Both the position numbers and the translations under genes were made by a program. Below are positions 25,791 through 38,107 of a stretch of 64,000 nucleotides of DNA, piece after piece. This DNA is from Sisyra terminalis (taxonomy: Eukaryota > Arthropoda > Insecta > Neuroptera > Sisyridae), in the NCBI GenBank assembly GCA_958496175.1, contig OY292278.1:12958001-13022000 (forward strand), written 5' to 3'. Under the pieces are notes generated by a model. The model was not told where the DNA came from. It ran no database searches and saw only the letters and a program-made list of their open reading frames with translations. The stretch's first letter is position 1, and each line of letters opens with the position of its first letter.

Positions 25791-28442
25791 CCCTGCCCAC
25801 TATAATCTTCCTTAGTAATCAATTGATTTAATTCGGCATTAAAAATTTGAACACTTAATGTAAAAACGTTGACATATTGAGGCTGAATATATAGTTAATA
25901 AAAAATCAAAAATTGTAAAAAAAAACTGTGTTTTAATTTTATATTAAGCACGATATTATTTTCCGGTTCACCTTATATAATTAAAACTTTTGGTAAATAT
26001 TGAATACAGGTTTCTTTAAATAAATTCATCAATTTTCAAGTGTTCAAACGAGGACTTTATCATTCATTGTATTTTCTTAAGACTTTTACCACTAAAAACT
26101 TATAAAAGCGAAGCTTTACGTAACCATCAAACGTTGAACTTTAACGCCCACACTTACGATGTCAATCACTAAGAAAATGAAAGCTCATACTAAAAATAAT
26201 ATTAAAATTGAACCTTCATTATTTATATACGCTTAACTGTCCTTCATAATCGATTAAACTCACTTATTTCAATATTACAAAAAATCTTAGGATTTTCTAT
26301 AGTATCACAACTGATTATTTCCTAAGCTCTAATGAATTCTTTTCATAATTATTGTCAAACTATTGCCTGATTTTTTATCTTTTAATTTAATTTTCGAGTA
26401 TCTGAAATTATAATGTATGTGTTTTCTATGTACTTTGGTTAAAACTTAATTGAACGAAAGTTACCATCATAATTAAATTTAATTTCATTTCCTTTGCAAA
26501 TTGATTATTTGAAAATAGCGAGTCCCAATAAACTTATTAGTTAAATTAATTAGGGTTTGTTAATCTACGTCAAAGTTTGATTTAGTTTTCAATATTATTA
26601 TAAATTGTAAAGATTAAATAACTAAATTACCGAATTCATTTGTAGTTTTGAAACTAAATAAATACTCTATGGAGTCAAACTTCAATAAACACCTCATAAA
26701 TTACCCTCGTAATTATCTTCACGTTGAAATGAAAACCCTATGTTTTTCTTTTTCAATTACAATTGCAATAGAATATTATTTTTTTAATTTTTTTGCCGAA
26801 TGCTCAAAATTAATTTATAAATGCTATGTTTTCATTTTGATAAGTAATCACTTTTTACCAAATGCTGCAAACGTTGCCCATAGGCATTTTTAAATTGAAT
26901 TCAAATAGAAAATTTTAAAGTATTTTTAAAATGTTTTGTGCTCAAATACAATAAAATTATCAAAAGGGAACAAAAGTATAAGAGACCGTCATTAAAATTA
27001 AATTCACATTTTTTTTGCAAAATGAGATAAAAAATTAAACACAATTATTTTTAAATTAGAACTTATGAGTTCTTCTCCTGTTCAATCAAAATTATGGTTT
27101 GATAGTATATTGATTTTGTAATGGTAAGAAATATTAATGTTCAATTTACTCTTTTACAATGTAAGTACCTCATTTACCCACTTGCAAATCCTAACTTTAT
27201 TTGTAAAATTAAAATGAATCAAAATTTGAAGAATGATAAGTATTGAATAGTTACTATCCGTAATTTTTGTCAAGTTAGCAAATTATAACTTTTTATATGC
27301 ATTATTTTTTTTTATTTCATAGGCCACACAAATAGCATTTGTGTTTCCATATTTACAGAATCAAACTTTAGTAAAACATTCCGCTTTTATGTGGTTCTCA
27401 TATAATTACATTTCTCACCAACAATGAACAATTGTAATAAACGAAATGAAATATGTATAAAAGACGCACATGCTTCAAGCACAGACAAGCAATGCATAAA
27501 TATTTTATTTAATCCTCTTTTAAAACAAACCAAACATAAAAACTCATATCATTATGAATAATTCAATAGAAAATTTAAAGCCGAGCAGATTGAGTTATGA
27601 ATAAATTTTTCTACGCGGTTTTCAAATGTACACAATTATTTAAATTTGTTTAAAAAGTATTGATTTAATCATGTCTTCAAACCATAGCGACAAGTAATAA
27701 AATTAAGCGAAAAATATATTTTAATTTTAAATTTTTCTTTAATTTTTCTCAGAAATTCCATTTAATTTCCATTGTTAAATACATCAATTGAATTTTGCAG
27801 CATAAATGTTAAAACTAGAATAGATAAAACAGTCTTCGATTTTAAAAAGATCGCAAACAAACGAAAGAATAACAAGATTATTTTGAAGAAACAGAAAATC
27901 AAATAACCAAGCAAACATTTGACTTTAAATCACATTAACTGCTAAAAGGATAGTAAAGCATTGCTTTGTTAATAAATAATATCTTGAACAATGGGAAACT
28001 CTATGTTTAACACAAAGAAGTAAGGATAACTTCGTGAAATATAAATTATATTATTTGATCTCATGATATTACTTGATTCTTTAGAAGAAAAGTAAATTTT
28101 GAATATTCTGTTCTCCATAAACATAAAAAATATATTTAATATTTTATACTTCTAAATGACAAAGCGGGATAGGATCAATGATGTAATTTCTTAAAACCAT
28201 AATTCTATGCATTAATGATGGGCTTATTTATATGTTCAATAAGTATATGACGAGTGGTAAGTGACTTGAAGCTCTTAAATGTGCGTAAATAATTCCAAAA
28301 TTTAATTCAGTGACTAAACATCAAATGAGGAACTACTGTTTTATTTTGCTCATATCAAATTTTACCGAAATTTTTAAAATTTTTAAGGTAAGCCATAAGC
28401 ATTTATATTCATTCGTTAAGGGTTGCAAAATCGTTTTTAGTG
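25791..28442. other. AT-rich spacer
   Basis: No gene. An 81-codon plus frame at 26648-26893 has no motif and starts at a non-ATG codon. Confidence 0.6.
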
Positions 28443-29045
28443 GTCGATAAGGAATCATGGCAACTAAAAGTCAATGTAGCGAAATCTGTCAATGTGACAT
28501 TTATTTCTCGGCGAGATACCTGTCCACCGATATATCTCAACAACCATCAGGTGCCGCAGGCGACAAAAGTCAAGTATCTCGAAATTCACTGGGACAGAAG
28601 ACTAACGTGGCGGAGACATATAGCTGCCAAAAGAGACCAGCTTACAGCCAAATGCCGTCAACTGCAATGGCTGATTGGTTGGAAGTCGCAATTGTCCCTG
28701 GACAATAAACAACTGATATCCAAAGTAATTCTGAAGCCAGTCTGGACCTACGGCATCGAACTGTGGGGAACAACTAGCAACTCCAATGTGGAGATCATCC
28801 AGCGCTTTCAGTCTAAGACACTCAGGCTCATTACGAACGCCCCATGGTATATCACTAACCACGACATACATAAAGACCTGAAGGTGACCACCGTGAGAGA
28901 AGAGATCGCCAGATTCAGCCAAAAGTATCAAAAAAGACTGGAAGACCATGCCAATCACCTGGCGATCTGCCTACTGGACAACCGCGGAGAGAACAATAAT
29001 TTCTGGAATTGCCTCACAGGGAGTAAGTTCAAGGAACCGATTTGA
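28443..29045 (+). pseudogene. Jockey-like reverse transcriptase, C-terminal fragment
   Basis: An uninterrupted frame of about 200 codons that enters abruptly (no ATG), so the element is 5'-truncated near 28440. It reads KVNVAKSVNVTF, KYLEIHWDRRLTWRRHI, LISKVILKPVWTYGIELWG and SKTLRLITNAPWYI, the thumb and C-terminal region typical of jockey ORF2. The FADD catalytic core lies upstream and is absent. E in YLEIH replaces the usual G. It is GC-richer than its flanks. A 3' UTR-like stretch follows to about 29135 with an A-rich run (29130). Confidence 0.85.
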
Positions 29046-29204
29046 CTCAATATAGAGTCAATATGGAGCGTGGCCGTAGATCAAATTTGCTCATTGTCCA
29101 GGGACAGATTGCAAATACATGAAAACAGGAAAAAAAAAGTAAGGAATCATAAAGAAGAATGGAACTAAGAATGTTTTGGCATCGATAACTTGTTTTATTA
29201 ATTC

Positions 29205-29480
29205 TTACATAGACACTCGTAATCCAAAAGCCATTGATTTTTGGGATCTTGCCAAAGCTTCGTACAGTGGACCATAATAAGCTATAAGGCAAATATTCCA
29301 AGTATGATATTAGGGGTGTAGCATATGACTTAATTAAAAAATACCTGTTTGATTAACTACAGGAGGTCAAAATTAATGCTATTTGAAATAAAAAATGTGC
29401 AGTCTTACTATGTATTCCTAAAGGTACTGTATTTTACTATACATTAATGACTTATTGAAAATTGTATACTATTTTATAAG
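29205..29480 (+). pseudogene. Second, unrelated non-LTR reverse transcriptase remnant
   Basis: With frameshifts and stops, the plus strand reads DLAKA, then TVDHNKL, YDIRGVAYDLIKKYLFD, LQEVKINA, then CIPKGTV and LMTY. This follows the order motif A, GVA-DLI-SYL and V-PQGT-LGPLL of CR1/jockey-group reverse transcriptases. It is decayed far beyond the flanking fragments, so it is probably the oldest of the three here. The clade is not resolved. Confidence 0.65.
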
Positions 29481-29569
29481 TGTTTTAGTGGCATTTGTAA
29501 AAATTGTTTTAGCGGTGTTTTTCATGTACATGATTCTTTTTATTAATTTCTTTTAAATTTAAAACATAT

Positions 29570-29582
29570 ATGTCAATTATAC
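29570..29582. repeat. Target-site duplication of RTE copy A (left)
   Basis: ATGTCAATTATAC, identical to 30287-30299. Confidence 0.88.
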
Positions 29583-30286
29583 TACTGAACTGCTACCGAA
29601 TATCAAAATCAGCCAGGCAAAACAAGCCTCTTCTTGGTTGTGGATAGCTTTGTTTATCTGGGATCGGTGATACATAAATCCGGATCATGTGAGCATGAAA
29701 TTAGACGACGCATTGAAATCGCTAGATCTGCCGTAACACAACTGTCCAAAATATGGAAGGACCGCAACATATTAAAAGCTACTAAAATCAGATTGGCTGG
29801 TACACTGATTTTTCCTATCTTCTCCTACGCTTCGGAGTCGTGGGCTATCCGTGCAGCTGATCGGCGACGAATTGATGCCTTCGAAATGTGGGTTTGGAGG
29901 AGAATGCTACGGATCCCATGGACGGCTAAAAGAACTAATGTCTCTGTCTTGAACGAAGTTAAGCCAGTTCAAAGACTCTCTTCACTGACGTATGGATGAA
30001 TCCTCAGGTTTTTCGGACATATCGCGCACCACGAGACCATGGAAAAGCTAATGGTACAAGGACGACCTGAAGGGAAAAGAAAACGAGGGCGATCGCCAAC
30101 CCGTTGGGCGGAAGTGGTGGAAAAGTTCGTTGATTCGAATTTCAAATATTTCATAAATATTTCATAATTCCAGCGTAATCGCTGGAGAAAGACCATCCAA
30201 CAGGTTCTGAGAAACCTGGAACTTCCCACGTGACAGCCATTTTTTTAATCGCCATACATCGGCAGTGATGTTGGATTAAGAAGAAG
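29583..30286 (+). mobile_element. 5'-truncated RTE-like element, copy A
   Basis: A perfect 13-bp duplication ATGTCAATTATAC at 29570-29582 and 30287-30299 brackets the element. The 3' end is CATACATCGGCAGTGATG, then TTGGATTAAGAAGAAG, shared with copy B at 63 kb. 704 bp, only the 3' part of the source element. Confidence 0.88.
29636..30233 (+). pseudogene. RTE-like ORF C-terminus, one premature stop
   Basis: Reads FVYLGSVIHKSG, RRRIEIARSAV, FSYASESWAIR, FEMWVWRRMLRIPWT, then a TGA at 29997-29999 where TGG (Trp) stands in copy B, then ILRFFGHIAHHETMEKL, QGRPEGKRKRGRSPTRW. This is the C-terminal region of RTE-type endonuclease/reverse transcriptases; the catalytic domains are missing because of 5' truncation. 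Near 30133-30175 the sequence differs from copy B, with a small local AT-rich duplication (AAATATTTCATA). Confidence 0.82.
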
Positions 30287-30299
30287 ATGTCAATTATAC
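30287..30299. repeat. Target-site duplication of RTE copy A (right)
   Basis: ATGTCAATTATAC, identical to 29570-29582, directly after the AAGAAG tail. Confidence 0.88.
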
Positions 30300-30357
30300 C
30301 TTTTATTTTATTATCTATGTTCCTTTGAAGGTATCAAAAAATAAGCATATTTTAAGT

Positions 30358-30480
30358 CAGGGGTGACCAACCCAAATGATACTGCGGATCATTTCGGAAA
30401 TGCATCCTTACTTCGTGGGCCACCATTAAAGTTATATATCTCCAATTCCCCATACTTAATTTTGATATACTGTTGATATT
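30358..30480 (+). mobile_element. hAT-like MITE, copy 2 (truncated)
   Basis: Starts CAGGGGTGACCAACCC and matches the reverse complement of the right half of 2391-2646 (ATGATACTGCGG, TTTCGGAAATG, ATATATCTCCAATTCCCCATAC). The other end is missing and it abuts the ACTAGCTGAAC repeat. Confidence 0.6.
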
Positions 30481-30484
30481 CTTA

Positions 30485-30815
30485 TCTGTAAATGTTTTTA
30501 TCTATTTCTTGCATCTGTAAGATATCTGAGACCGCAGAAAACGGCATTTTCAATGGTCAATACAATAGCTACTAACTGTCAATACTTCATTACTACAATC
30601 GTGTAAGGATTTTTAGAGGAGTAGCAAATTTTCTCAAAACCTTATTGAAAAATGTATATCTTGAAGGCAAGTTATAAATGGAACAGCAAGGGATTCTACA
30701 AGTTGCTGAGGAAGGGGTTTTTAATGATCCAAGAATATATTTTTAAATCCAAATTATTTATTTACAGCCATTATAATAAAAATTGGCAGGACAACGTCTG
30801 ACTAGTTCAGCTAGT
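30485..30815 (-). mobile_element. ACTAGCTGAAC-head repeat, copy 2
   Basis: Minus-strand copy of the 1931-2266 repeat, head at 30815. Shared blocks include CTTGCCTTCAAGATATAC, GAGAAAATTTGCTACTCC and TAGCTATTGTATTGACCATT (minus strand). It is followed directly by a MITE end of the type that also follows copy 1. Confidence 0.7.
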
Positions 30816-33800
30816 AAAATTATCAAACCGAAACCTCTTCCCATCCAAAACAGCTTCATGGAAATACTAAACAGAAAATATCAATATCCTTTAAATACCA
30901 ATGAGTTTTGCTATTTCTTTTAAGACATTTTAAGATTTTTTTCTAACATTCTTTGGTATCTTTTTTTCACATAGTGCTCCTCCACATAGAAAACCTTTTC
31001 TACTACTTCATAAATAATATTATAGATCATTTTTATTAAGATTCTCGAAATTACATTCTAACGTTTTATACCTACTTAATTCATATTCTTCTATGGTATA
31101 AGCTTGTTTTGTTCAAGAAACTCAAACGAGTAAAAATGTTATTTTTTTAACATTATAAAAGAAAACATCCTTTCAATACAGGGAAACAAGTTTAGCATTG
31201 ACTAGTTTGGTGGCAATTTTATCTGATGGATAGAAATTTTGTGTTATGAATTAGTTTGATATAATATGTCAATGATAATTTTTCTAAATGAATTAAGAAA
31301 GACATAATAGATAATGCGGCCGCAAATCCTGTCTGAGGTTAATTATCAATTGTTAAAGACTGTTTTAATTAAATAACCTCATTTCTTATTCGTAAAAAAA
31401 AATAATGATTTAATAGAAAATATGATAAAGTTAATGCCTAACATACGATATCATATTTGAAAATGCATTTCTCCAATCTTAAAAAGAAGTGTTGATTATC
31501 TGGGCAAATATTCAATAATGTATTTATTTAACGTAAAAAGAATACGTTGATACCTGAATATGGATATTTGTTATTTCTAAAATAATCTTATCATTTAACT
31601 TTCTTCAGTAAGATATTTCTTACTGAATAATTATTATTTGTTCTGCACTAATACTACTTTATTTGTAAGGAAACAACTTTTAAACTTGCACAGCAATTAT
31701 CAAATGATGTTCTTCTTATAAATTGTTTTACATGCAAAACTTTAACAAAGATTTTTTTGCAAACTTATAAGCTTCTTATGAATCACAAAAAAGGCAACCT
31801 TAAAAGAATTGAGATGGACTTATGTAAAGTTTTTTTTTTCATCTCTCAGGTCTTGTATTCAATTTGACATAAATAACACTTAAAAATTTTCATCCCTTTT
31901 CCATAAACTAAACAATCAATATGATGTCTAAAACCAAAGATGGATTACTTGACGAAATGACAAATGTTGGTGAAATTTCATTTGAGTATGAACTATTTTA
32001 CCATTTACATTAATGATACAAATAAAATTGTTACACTTGGAGAATAGAAAAGATATTAATAAACTCCTCGTTAAAGTAGGCATAAATAAGTAAATGACAT
32101 TGATTTATTTTAGTGAGTAGGCATAAGTCACTACTAATTGATATAAATATAGATGCAATTTGTCATAAGCGAATGGTTTTGTAACTTTTATGAACAAATT
32201 AACATTCTGTTGGAATATTATAAATGCGTTTTATAATTTAACTGTTGATTTTTTTAAAATTTTATTCCAAATTCCTCGTAAATGAAGCAAGCTTGAAAAA
32301 TGGATCAAATAATAATAAAGTTTTTAATTGAACAAAAGAAAAGAAAATCAGTTGTTTAAAGTATATTATTTAGAAGAAAATGATCAATTTTGCAGAGTTA
32401 ATTTCACTCTATTAGATCTGAAAGTTTTCATTTAAACGATATTTGACGCGTTTGGTAAACACAAAGATGTGATTTTGATGTAAAACTTATACTATTCAGT
32501 TTATAATCCATCGTTGGATGGAACAAAAAGATGAGTTCCCATACCCATTATCGGCATTTTCGATCGTTTCACGCATATATTCGATTTAAACTGAACGAAG
32601 ATCAAAGGTTTTGCCAGCGAATTAGAAATTTCACCAGAGATTCAATATTGATATATGTGCACTCCCATTCTCATATTAAATGGTGCTCTACAGTTGTAGA
32701 GTCTACATACAGTTGTGTGTTTGATAAATATTTTCACGTAGGTAGCAAAATATAGACATTGAAATGTTTGAACTCTCCTCATTAAAGTTATACAATTTCC
32801 AGTAACTTTTGCTGAAAACACAAAAGATTTTTTTTTTCGAAACAATTGCAACAAAACAAAACTTTAAAGTTATACAAAGTTTATTTACTTAATTTTCTCA
32901 TTATTTGCAAACTAAATATTCTCTGTTTATATGTTCAAACCGATTATAACTATTTCATTTAAAACGTATCGTTATTTTTTGAGGGTTTTTTTTCTTGTTA
33001 ATAAGGAAATGATGAAGTCGGTGAATCAAAATTTTTATCACGTTTCATAGAACCAATAAAGGGAGTTAACGATTATGTTATTTACATAATGTGCCAATTT
33101 CCTAAAAAGAATTTGTTGAAAAGATTCTAATAAAAAAAGCTTTTTTAATATATACGAGCTAAAGCTTATAAATTGATATTTAAATAGAACGTAGATATTG
33201 AGCGAGAAAAATTGCTCCACATTTTTTTCTTTTGGTGAAATTTTTCTTGTAAACCTTCATTTTACACAAATTTCATACACATTGTTATGAATAGCTTATC
33301 ATTAAGTTTTCATCAGAATACTGAGGAAAAGACCTTCAGAACAAAGCATGGTCAACAATAAAAATAAGTTTATAAGACATAAACTTTAAAAAAAAAATTT
33401 CTTTCTATCAAATTTGATTTAATATTAATAAAATGAAAAAAAAAACTACACAAAAATATTGCTTTTATCACAGGACTCAACAAAGGAAACACCATTTTAA
33501 CCATCAATAATGATGAACATACAAATGGAAAATGGAGCAGTTCATAAAGAAAATAATACAACTTTAATAATACTTTATAAAATAAATCAATTTTTTTTTA
33601 TAAACAAATAAAATGAATTGGAAAGATGGTATAGTTCAACCGTTTCTAAAATAAGCGTCAAGAAAAACGCTACCGTATTTAACGCAAATATTTTTTTTAG
33701 TGTATTTTATACAATTAATTTAAACGTATAAGTTTACAAATTTAAAATTTTGTTTACTTATCTAAACATTTTTATTTAATTTAAAAGTTCCTTCTTGTGT

Positions 33801-34040
33801 TTAGCACAATATTTTACCTTTTAAATTTTGCTACTCATTTCCCTGTCCTTTCCTTTGTTATTTTGATTTCATTGTAGGGGTGCCCTTTTAAGGGGGAGAA
33901 ATTCGAAAACTCCCTCCGTCATTGTTGAAAAGAAAAAAAATTAACGCAAATATAAGTCAGTTATTTTGTTTTGCATAATTTTAAATTCAGATTCTTACGA
34001 AATGTAATTATATCTTACCTCATGGACGGGAAAAGATATT
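30816..34040. other. AT-rich spacer
   Basis: No gene. 33870-33930 (GGGGTGCCCTTTTAAGGGGG) may be a scrap of a CCCGCGACTTCG-type repeat on the minus strand. A pyrimidine tract ending CTCTCAG at 31850 is not followed by an exon-like frame. Confidence 0.55.
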
Positions 34041-34053
34041 AATTGTTAAGATT

Positions 34054-35200
34054 TCATACAGACCCATCAGCCTGTTACCAATTCTTTCTAAAATTTTTGA
34101 AAAACTCTTATTGGAACATTTGAATGCGGATATTACTAGACTAAAAATCATCCCTCAACATCAATATGGATTCAGATCAAACCACAGTACAATTGAATAA
34201 GTCCACAGAATTGTAAACGAAATTAAAAATGCTTTAGAAAATAAATCAATCTGTACGGGAATTTTCCTCGACGTATCTCAAGTTTTCGACAGTCAACCAT
34301 AATAGTTTACTCTACAAAATATACTCCTTACTACCAATCCAATACCACAGAATTCTAAACAGCTACATTACCAGTAGAACATTTCAGGTTCAATTTGGTA
34401 AGGAGTTCAGTTCGTCGCGAACCATAAAAGCAGGAGTACCACAAGGCAGTGTTCTGGGCCCACTATTATACTTAATTTTTACAAGCGATCTTCCAAAAAA
34501 CGATCAAATTACAACCACCACATTTGCAGATGATACAGCTCTACTTTACTCCAACAAAGATCTTAAGATAATCCAACGTCGCCTACAGGAACATGTAAAT
34601 ATCATAACTAAATGGTGTGACCAATGGGGAATTAAACTCAATGATGAAAAATCAATCCGAGTTACGTTTACCCTAAGAAAAATCATGAGTCCAAGAATCA
34701 GAATCAACGACAAATCCATACCACAAAGCAGCTCGGTCAAATATCTAGGAATGCATCTTGACCAAAAATTAACCTGGCGTCAACACATCTCGAAGAAAAA
34801 GGAACAAATGAACATAATATTTATAAAACTATACTGGCTCATTGGAAAAAATCAAAATTAAAGTTAGAAACAAAAATCATTATATAGAAATTTATCATAA
34901 AACCTATATGAACGTACGGAGTTCAACTTTGTGGTTCCGCTAAAAATTCAAATTTACAAATTATAGACCGCTGCCAATCGAAAATTATTAGAGCTATCAC
35001 TGGTACTCCTAAGTTCGTGCGAAATTTTATAATACTTAGAGATACCAACACTGAAACAGTCAAAGAAGTCACTTTGAAAATTAGTGAAACCTACAAGAAA
35101 AGACTGGACTCACACCCGAATCCATCAGCCAGGAAGATCTTAAAAGCCAAATGTTTCACGAGACTCAAGCGAAATGATCCACTTAACCTAATGAAATAAA
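34054..35200 (+). pseudogene. Jockey-like reverse transcriptase, decayed
   Basis: Reads SYRPISLLPILSKIFEKLL, then QYGFRSNHSTIE, a TAA, FLDVSQVFD (motif A, with catalytic Asp), a frameshift at about 34299, AGVPQGSVLGPLLYLIF, TFADDTALLYS (catalytic FADD, about 34525-34536), and KYLGMHLDQKLTWRQHI. A stop follows near 34858 and later frames are mixed (ORF scraps to 35200). It belongs to the same broad family as 28443-29045 but is a distinct copy. Catalytic residues survive, but the gene cannot be translated as a unit. Confidence 0.86.
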
Positions 35201-35389
35201 TTCGAAATCAATAGTCGAGGCCAATGATGGACCCACCTTCCACATCCAATTCTACACAAAGGTGTAGGGAGGAATAATTACTTTAGTTTCTTTAGATTTA
35301 GTTTTAGACTTAAGAGTTGTAATAAATTTTGTTAGAGATATATTTATATCTGATTCAAAAATTATTAAAAAAAAATGATGCCAAAAAAA
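34054..35389 (+). mobile_element. 5'-truncated jockey-like element
   Basis: It begins within the reverse transcriptase (SYRPISLLP) and ends in an A-rich tail (ATGATGCC then nine A). AATTGTTAAGATT at 34041-34053 and AATTGTTACGATT at 35390-35402 match at 12 of 13 bases, a probable target-site duplication. About 1.34 kb of a source of several kb. Confidence 0.8.
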
Positions 35390-35674
35390 AATTGTTACGA
35401 TTAAATATATTTTTTATCATTCTCTAATTAAATTGATTTTAGTCTTGAAATAATTCAAAGAACAAATAAGCTTAAACAAATGTCCCTTTACTTGAAATAT
35501 TTGAATAAAATTTTTAGTTCATTTATGAATATTAGAACTTCGAGGAGATTGAAAGTTATTTTTGAATAGTGCTTTTATCAGCAATAATTTGTACGTATTT
35601 TTTTAATTGATGATTCTTAGCATTTGAAACTGATAATGAAGGTTATAATTGAATATTTAAATGCAATACTTGCC

Positions 35675-35848
35675 TACTGGTGGCTAAATGGTCTAGTTAA
35701 CCGCTCCAAAATTGGTCGGTATTGGGTTCAATCCTTGTATTAACCAAATTATTAATATTTCTCTATGACGGATTTTAGTTAACCCTAGAGGTCCTAATGA
35801 TCTTAGTTGTAATAAAGCGACGATAAATAACGATTTTAAAAACTGCAA
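35675..35848 (+). mobile_element. tRNA-derived SINE
   Basis: A tRNA-like head with A box TGGCTAAATGG (35681-35691) and B box GGTTCAATCC (35725-35734) at proper pol III spacing, followed by a tail with CCTAGAGGTC and AAAGCGACGATAAATAACGA. The head does not fold into a clean tRNA by eye, so I call it a SINE and not a tRNA gene. A tail-only copy lies at 38022-38107. Confidence 0.68.
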
Positions 35849-36785
35849 TGTATACTTTCCGTACTAAAAAAACAAATTTATAATTGGTCTTTCCTTATAC
35901 TTGCATTTTCCCTGAAAATATTAACAATAAATCATTAAAAACAAAACATTTCCTGCGACGAAAATTTAACTCCTTTTCTCTATTGTTAAACTTCCCTTAT
36001 TACGAAAAATTGTGCATTTAAATAACAATACAATGCAACGTTATTTTTGTTAGAAATGGTTTATTTAATGCTTTTAAGTGTTGCTAAATAACCAACGCTT
36101 TGTTTTTACACAATTTGAGAACGTTGCAAGCTTCTGCTTTCGAGATAAAACGACACTTATATTGCTTTGCTGATTTACACTTATGAATATCTGGAAAACA
36201 CTGGGAAAACGTCTTTTTGCAATACCCAAGAGTACTTAATATACAAGTTCTATTTTCTCTTGGCCATTTCACTTTCGTCTATTCGTTCTGGTGTTGAGAA
36301 TATATTCGAGGCAATTGATTTTTTTTTGTATTGAACATTTTTGCTTCTAATTTTTATTTCAAGAATCTTTTATAAATTTAATTAAAAACCTATTGATGCT
36401 AGTGGTGTTTTGAATGACAGCAAAATAAGAAGAAAAAAATGTGGAAATTCCTTAGGGAAAAAATAAATTTATATTAAGTGTACCGGAAATAAATTTCGTT
36501 TTGTTAATAAATAATTAAAACACAAAATTTTAATACAACTTTTGGATTTAAATCAATGAAATAATCAACCTCAATAGTATCAACATATTGACACCTATTG
36601 TGCAAATTTTTAATTCAAAATTAGTAAAAATAAAATTGATTACTACGGACAACTACGGAAAATATAAAAAAAATACATTTTGAACATCACTAAGCTTTCA
36701 ATTTGGTTTACATTTAGTAAATGTTGTAACGACTGAAATAAATAGAAATCCAACTTTTGACGATTATAAAAGGTATGGCTGTATA
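35849..36785. other. AT-rich spacer
   Basis: A Cys-rich 62-codon minus frame (36084-36272) is the only oddity; it has no recognisable pattern. Otherwise nothing seen. Confidence 0.55.
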
Positions 36786-36905
36786 CTCCCCCCCCCTAAT
36801 TTATTAGTTTTTTCCAGGTTTTTTTTTTCTGCAGAGGAATCTCATATTACCGTGTTGCAGCCTATAATTTTCTCTGTTAATAGTTCTTTGGCATTTTTGG
36901 GAATT
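36786..36905 (-). repeat. Dispersed repeat, copy 2
   Basis: Reverse-complement match to 25680-25790, sharing ATTACCGTGTTGCAGC and AATTTATTA. It begins with a C9 run (36788-36796). Confidence 0.65.
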
Positions 36906-36959
36906 TTTGGGTATTTGATTGGTATTCCAAGATTAATTAAGATTATTTTACAGCTGTTC

Positions 36960-37185
36960 GACTTTTTGGCATACATTTGGTATCATTTTCTTCCTTTATT
37001 TCTTATTGGTTAATTTTTTGCCGTTCTTTGTTGGTACCAGTTGAAGAAATGATAATTATGAACTTAACTCATTTGTCATTAATGAACATCTATTGCACTT
37101 AGATCTACATTACAAATGTTTTAAGTATCAACTTTGCGTTACTATATATGAAACTTGAAGAATATGTATATAATACTTTATTTGT
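36960..37185 (+). repeat. 3' part of the 18.4-kb repeat family
   Basis: Shares TTTGGTATCATTTTC, TTGTCATTAATGA and CAACTTTGCGTTACTA with 18765-18985. No tRNA-like head is present here; the sequence upstream (36786-36905) belongs to a different repeat. Confidence 0.5.
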
Positions 37186-38021
37186 ATTTTTTCGGGTTTT
37201 TGGTCTTACCAAATCCATTTCGATTTCGAAATAAAATATATTTTAAAATGTCTTATAACTAATAAGAGGTTCTAATTATAAAATGTCTTTAGTAACATTT
37301 AAATTAAATTATAAGCAGATAAATGGCAATTGAATGCCTATAGGTTTTAAAACTAAATTACTTTCTGGTATACCATATATAAAATAAGGAATCTTTATAC
37401 TTAAAGTGTACTTATAAAATTGATTAAGATTGTTTTTGAAATAAAAAAAACTTATAATTCTATTGAATTCATCCTGCGAGTTTACGGTGTATATACATAA
37501 AAAATTGAGGTAATTTTATCTTCCTTTAATGCTTTAACGTCTATTTAGTTTGAAATTAAGAAATAAAATTATATTTTACAAATTTGTAAGATTTTTTCTA
37601 TAGTTGATTTCTTACTATTATGAACTGCGACAATTAATGGAAAAAATTATTGCCAAAATTTGAAGTATTATTTAAAGCTTGTTCAGGTCATGTTTAATAC
37701 TTATAAAAATTACTAACGTACCTAGAAGTATTTTCAAGTGCAATTGTTGATTCTTAATTTAGTTCACTGCAAAAATAACGACATTAAGTTTTACAAATTT
37801 CTTGCATTTCTTTAGTCAACTAATTATCATTATGTACTAAAGCAGAACCACAACTAAATTAAACAATCATTATTTAACTAGACGTTAAATTCAATAGAGA
37901 AAATAATCAAAAGGAGTGGTTAAATTCATTTAACACGGCTTAAAACCAAACTTTTTTATAAAAATGTGAAAATTTTTAAATTTAATAGCGATATTTAAGG
38001 AATCTTATCAAGCAAATTTTT
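37186..38021. other. AT-rich spacer
   Basis: Nothing supported. Confidence 0.6.
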
Positions 38022-38107
38022 AATATTTCTCGATTACTGATTTGTATTTATCCTCGAGTCGCTAAAGACCTTAATAGTTATAAAGCGACGGTAAATAACA
38101 ATTTAAA
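38022..38107 (+). mobile_element. 5'-truncated copy of the same SINE
   Basis: TAATATTTCTCGATTACTGA, then CCTCGAGTCGCTAAAGACCT and AAAGCGACGGTAAATAACAA align with the 35.75-35.85-kb tail. The tRNA-like head is absent. Confidence 0.62.

Noticed and set aside
28370..28395. TTTTTAAG|GTAAGCC as a recursive splice site
   Set aside because: The acceptor is AAG, which is poor, and it lies beside a transposon boundary.
31316..31326. Isolated GCGGCCGC palindrome
   Set aside because: Rare in AT-rich DNA, but alone it carries no further signal.
35681..35745. A tRNA gene at the SINE head
   Set aside because: Boxes fit, but no clean cloverleaf or anticodon arm by eye, and the downstream tail is repeated elsewhere.
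36084..36272. Cys-rich minus-strand frame of 62 codons
   Set aside because: Seven cysteines but no known spacing, no signal peptide and no splice-bounded context.
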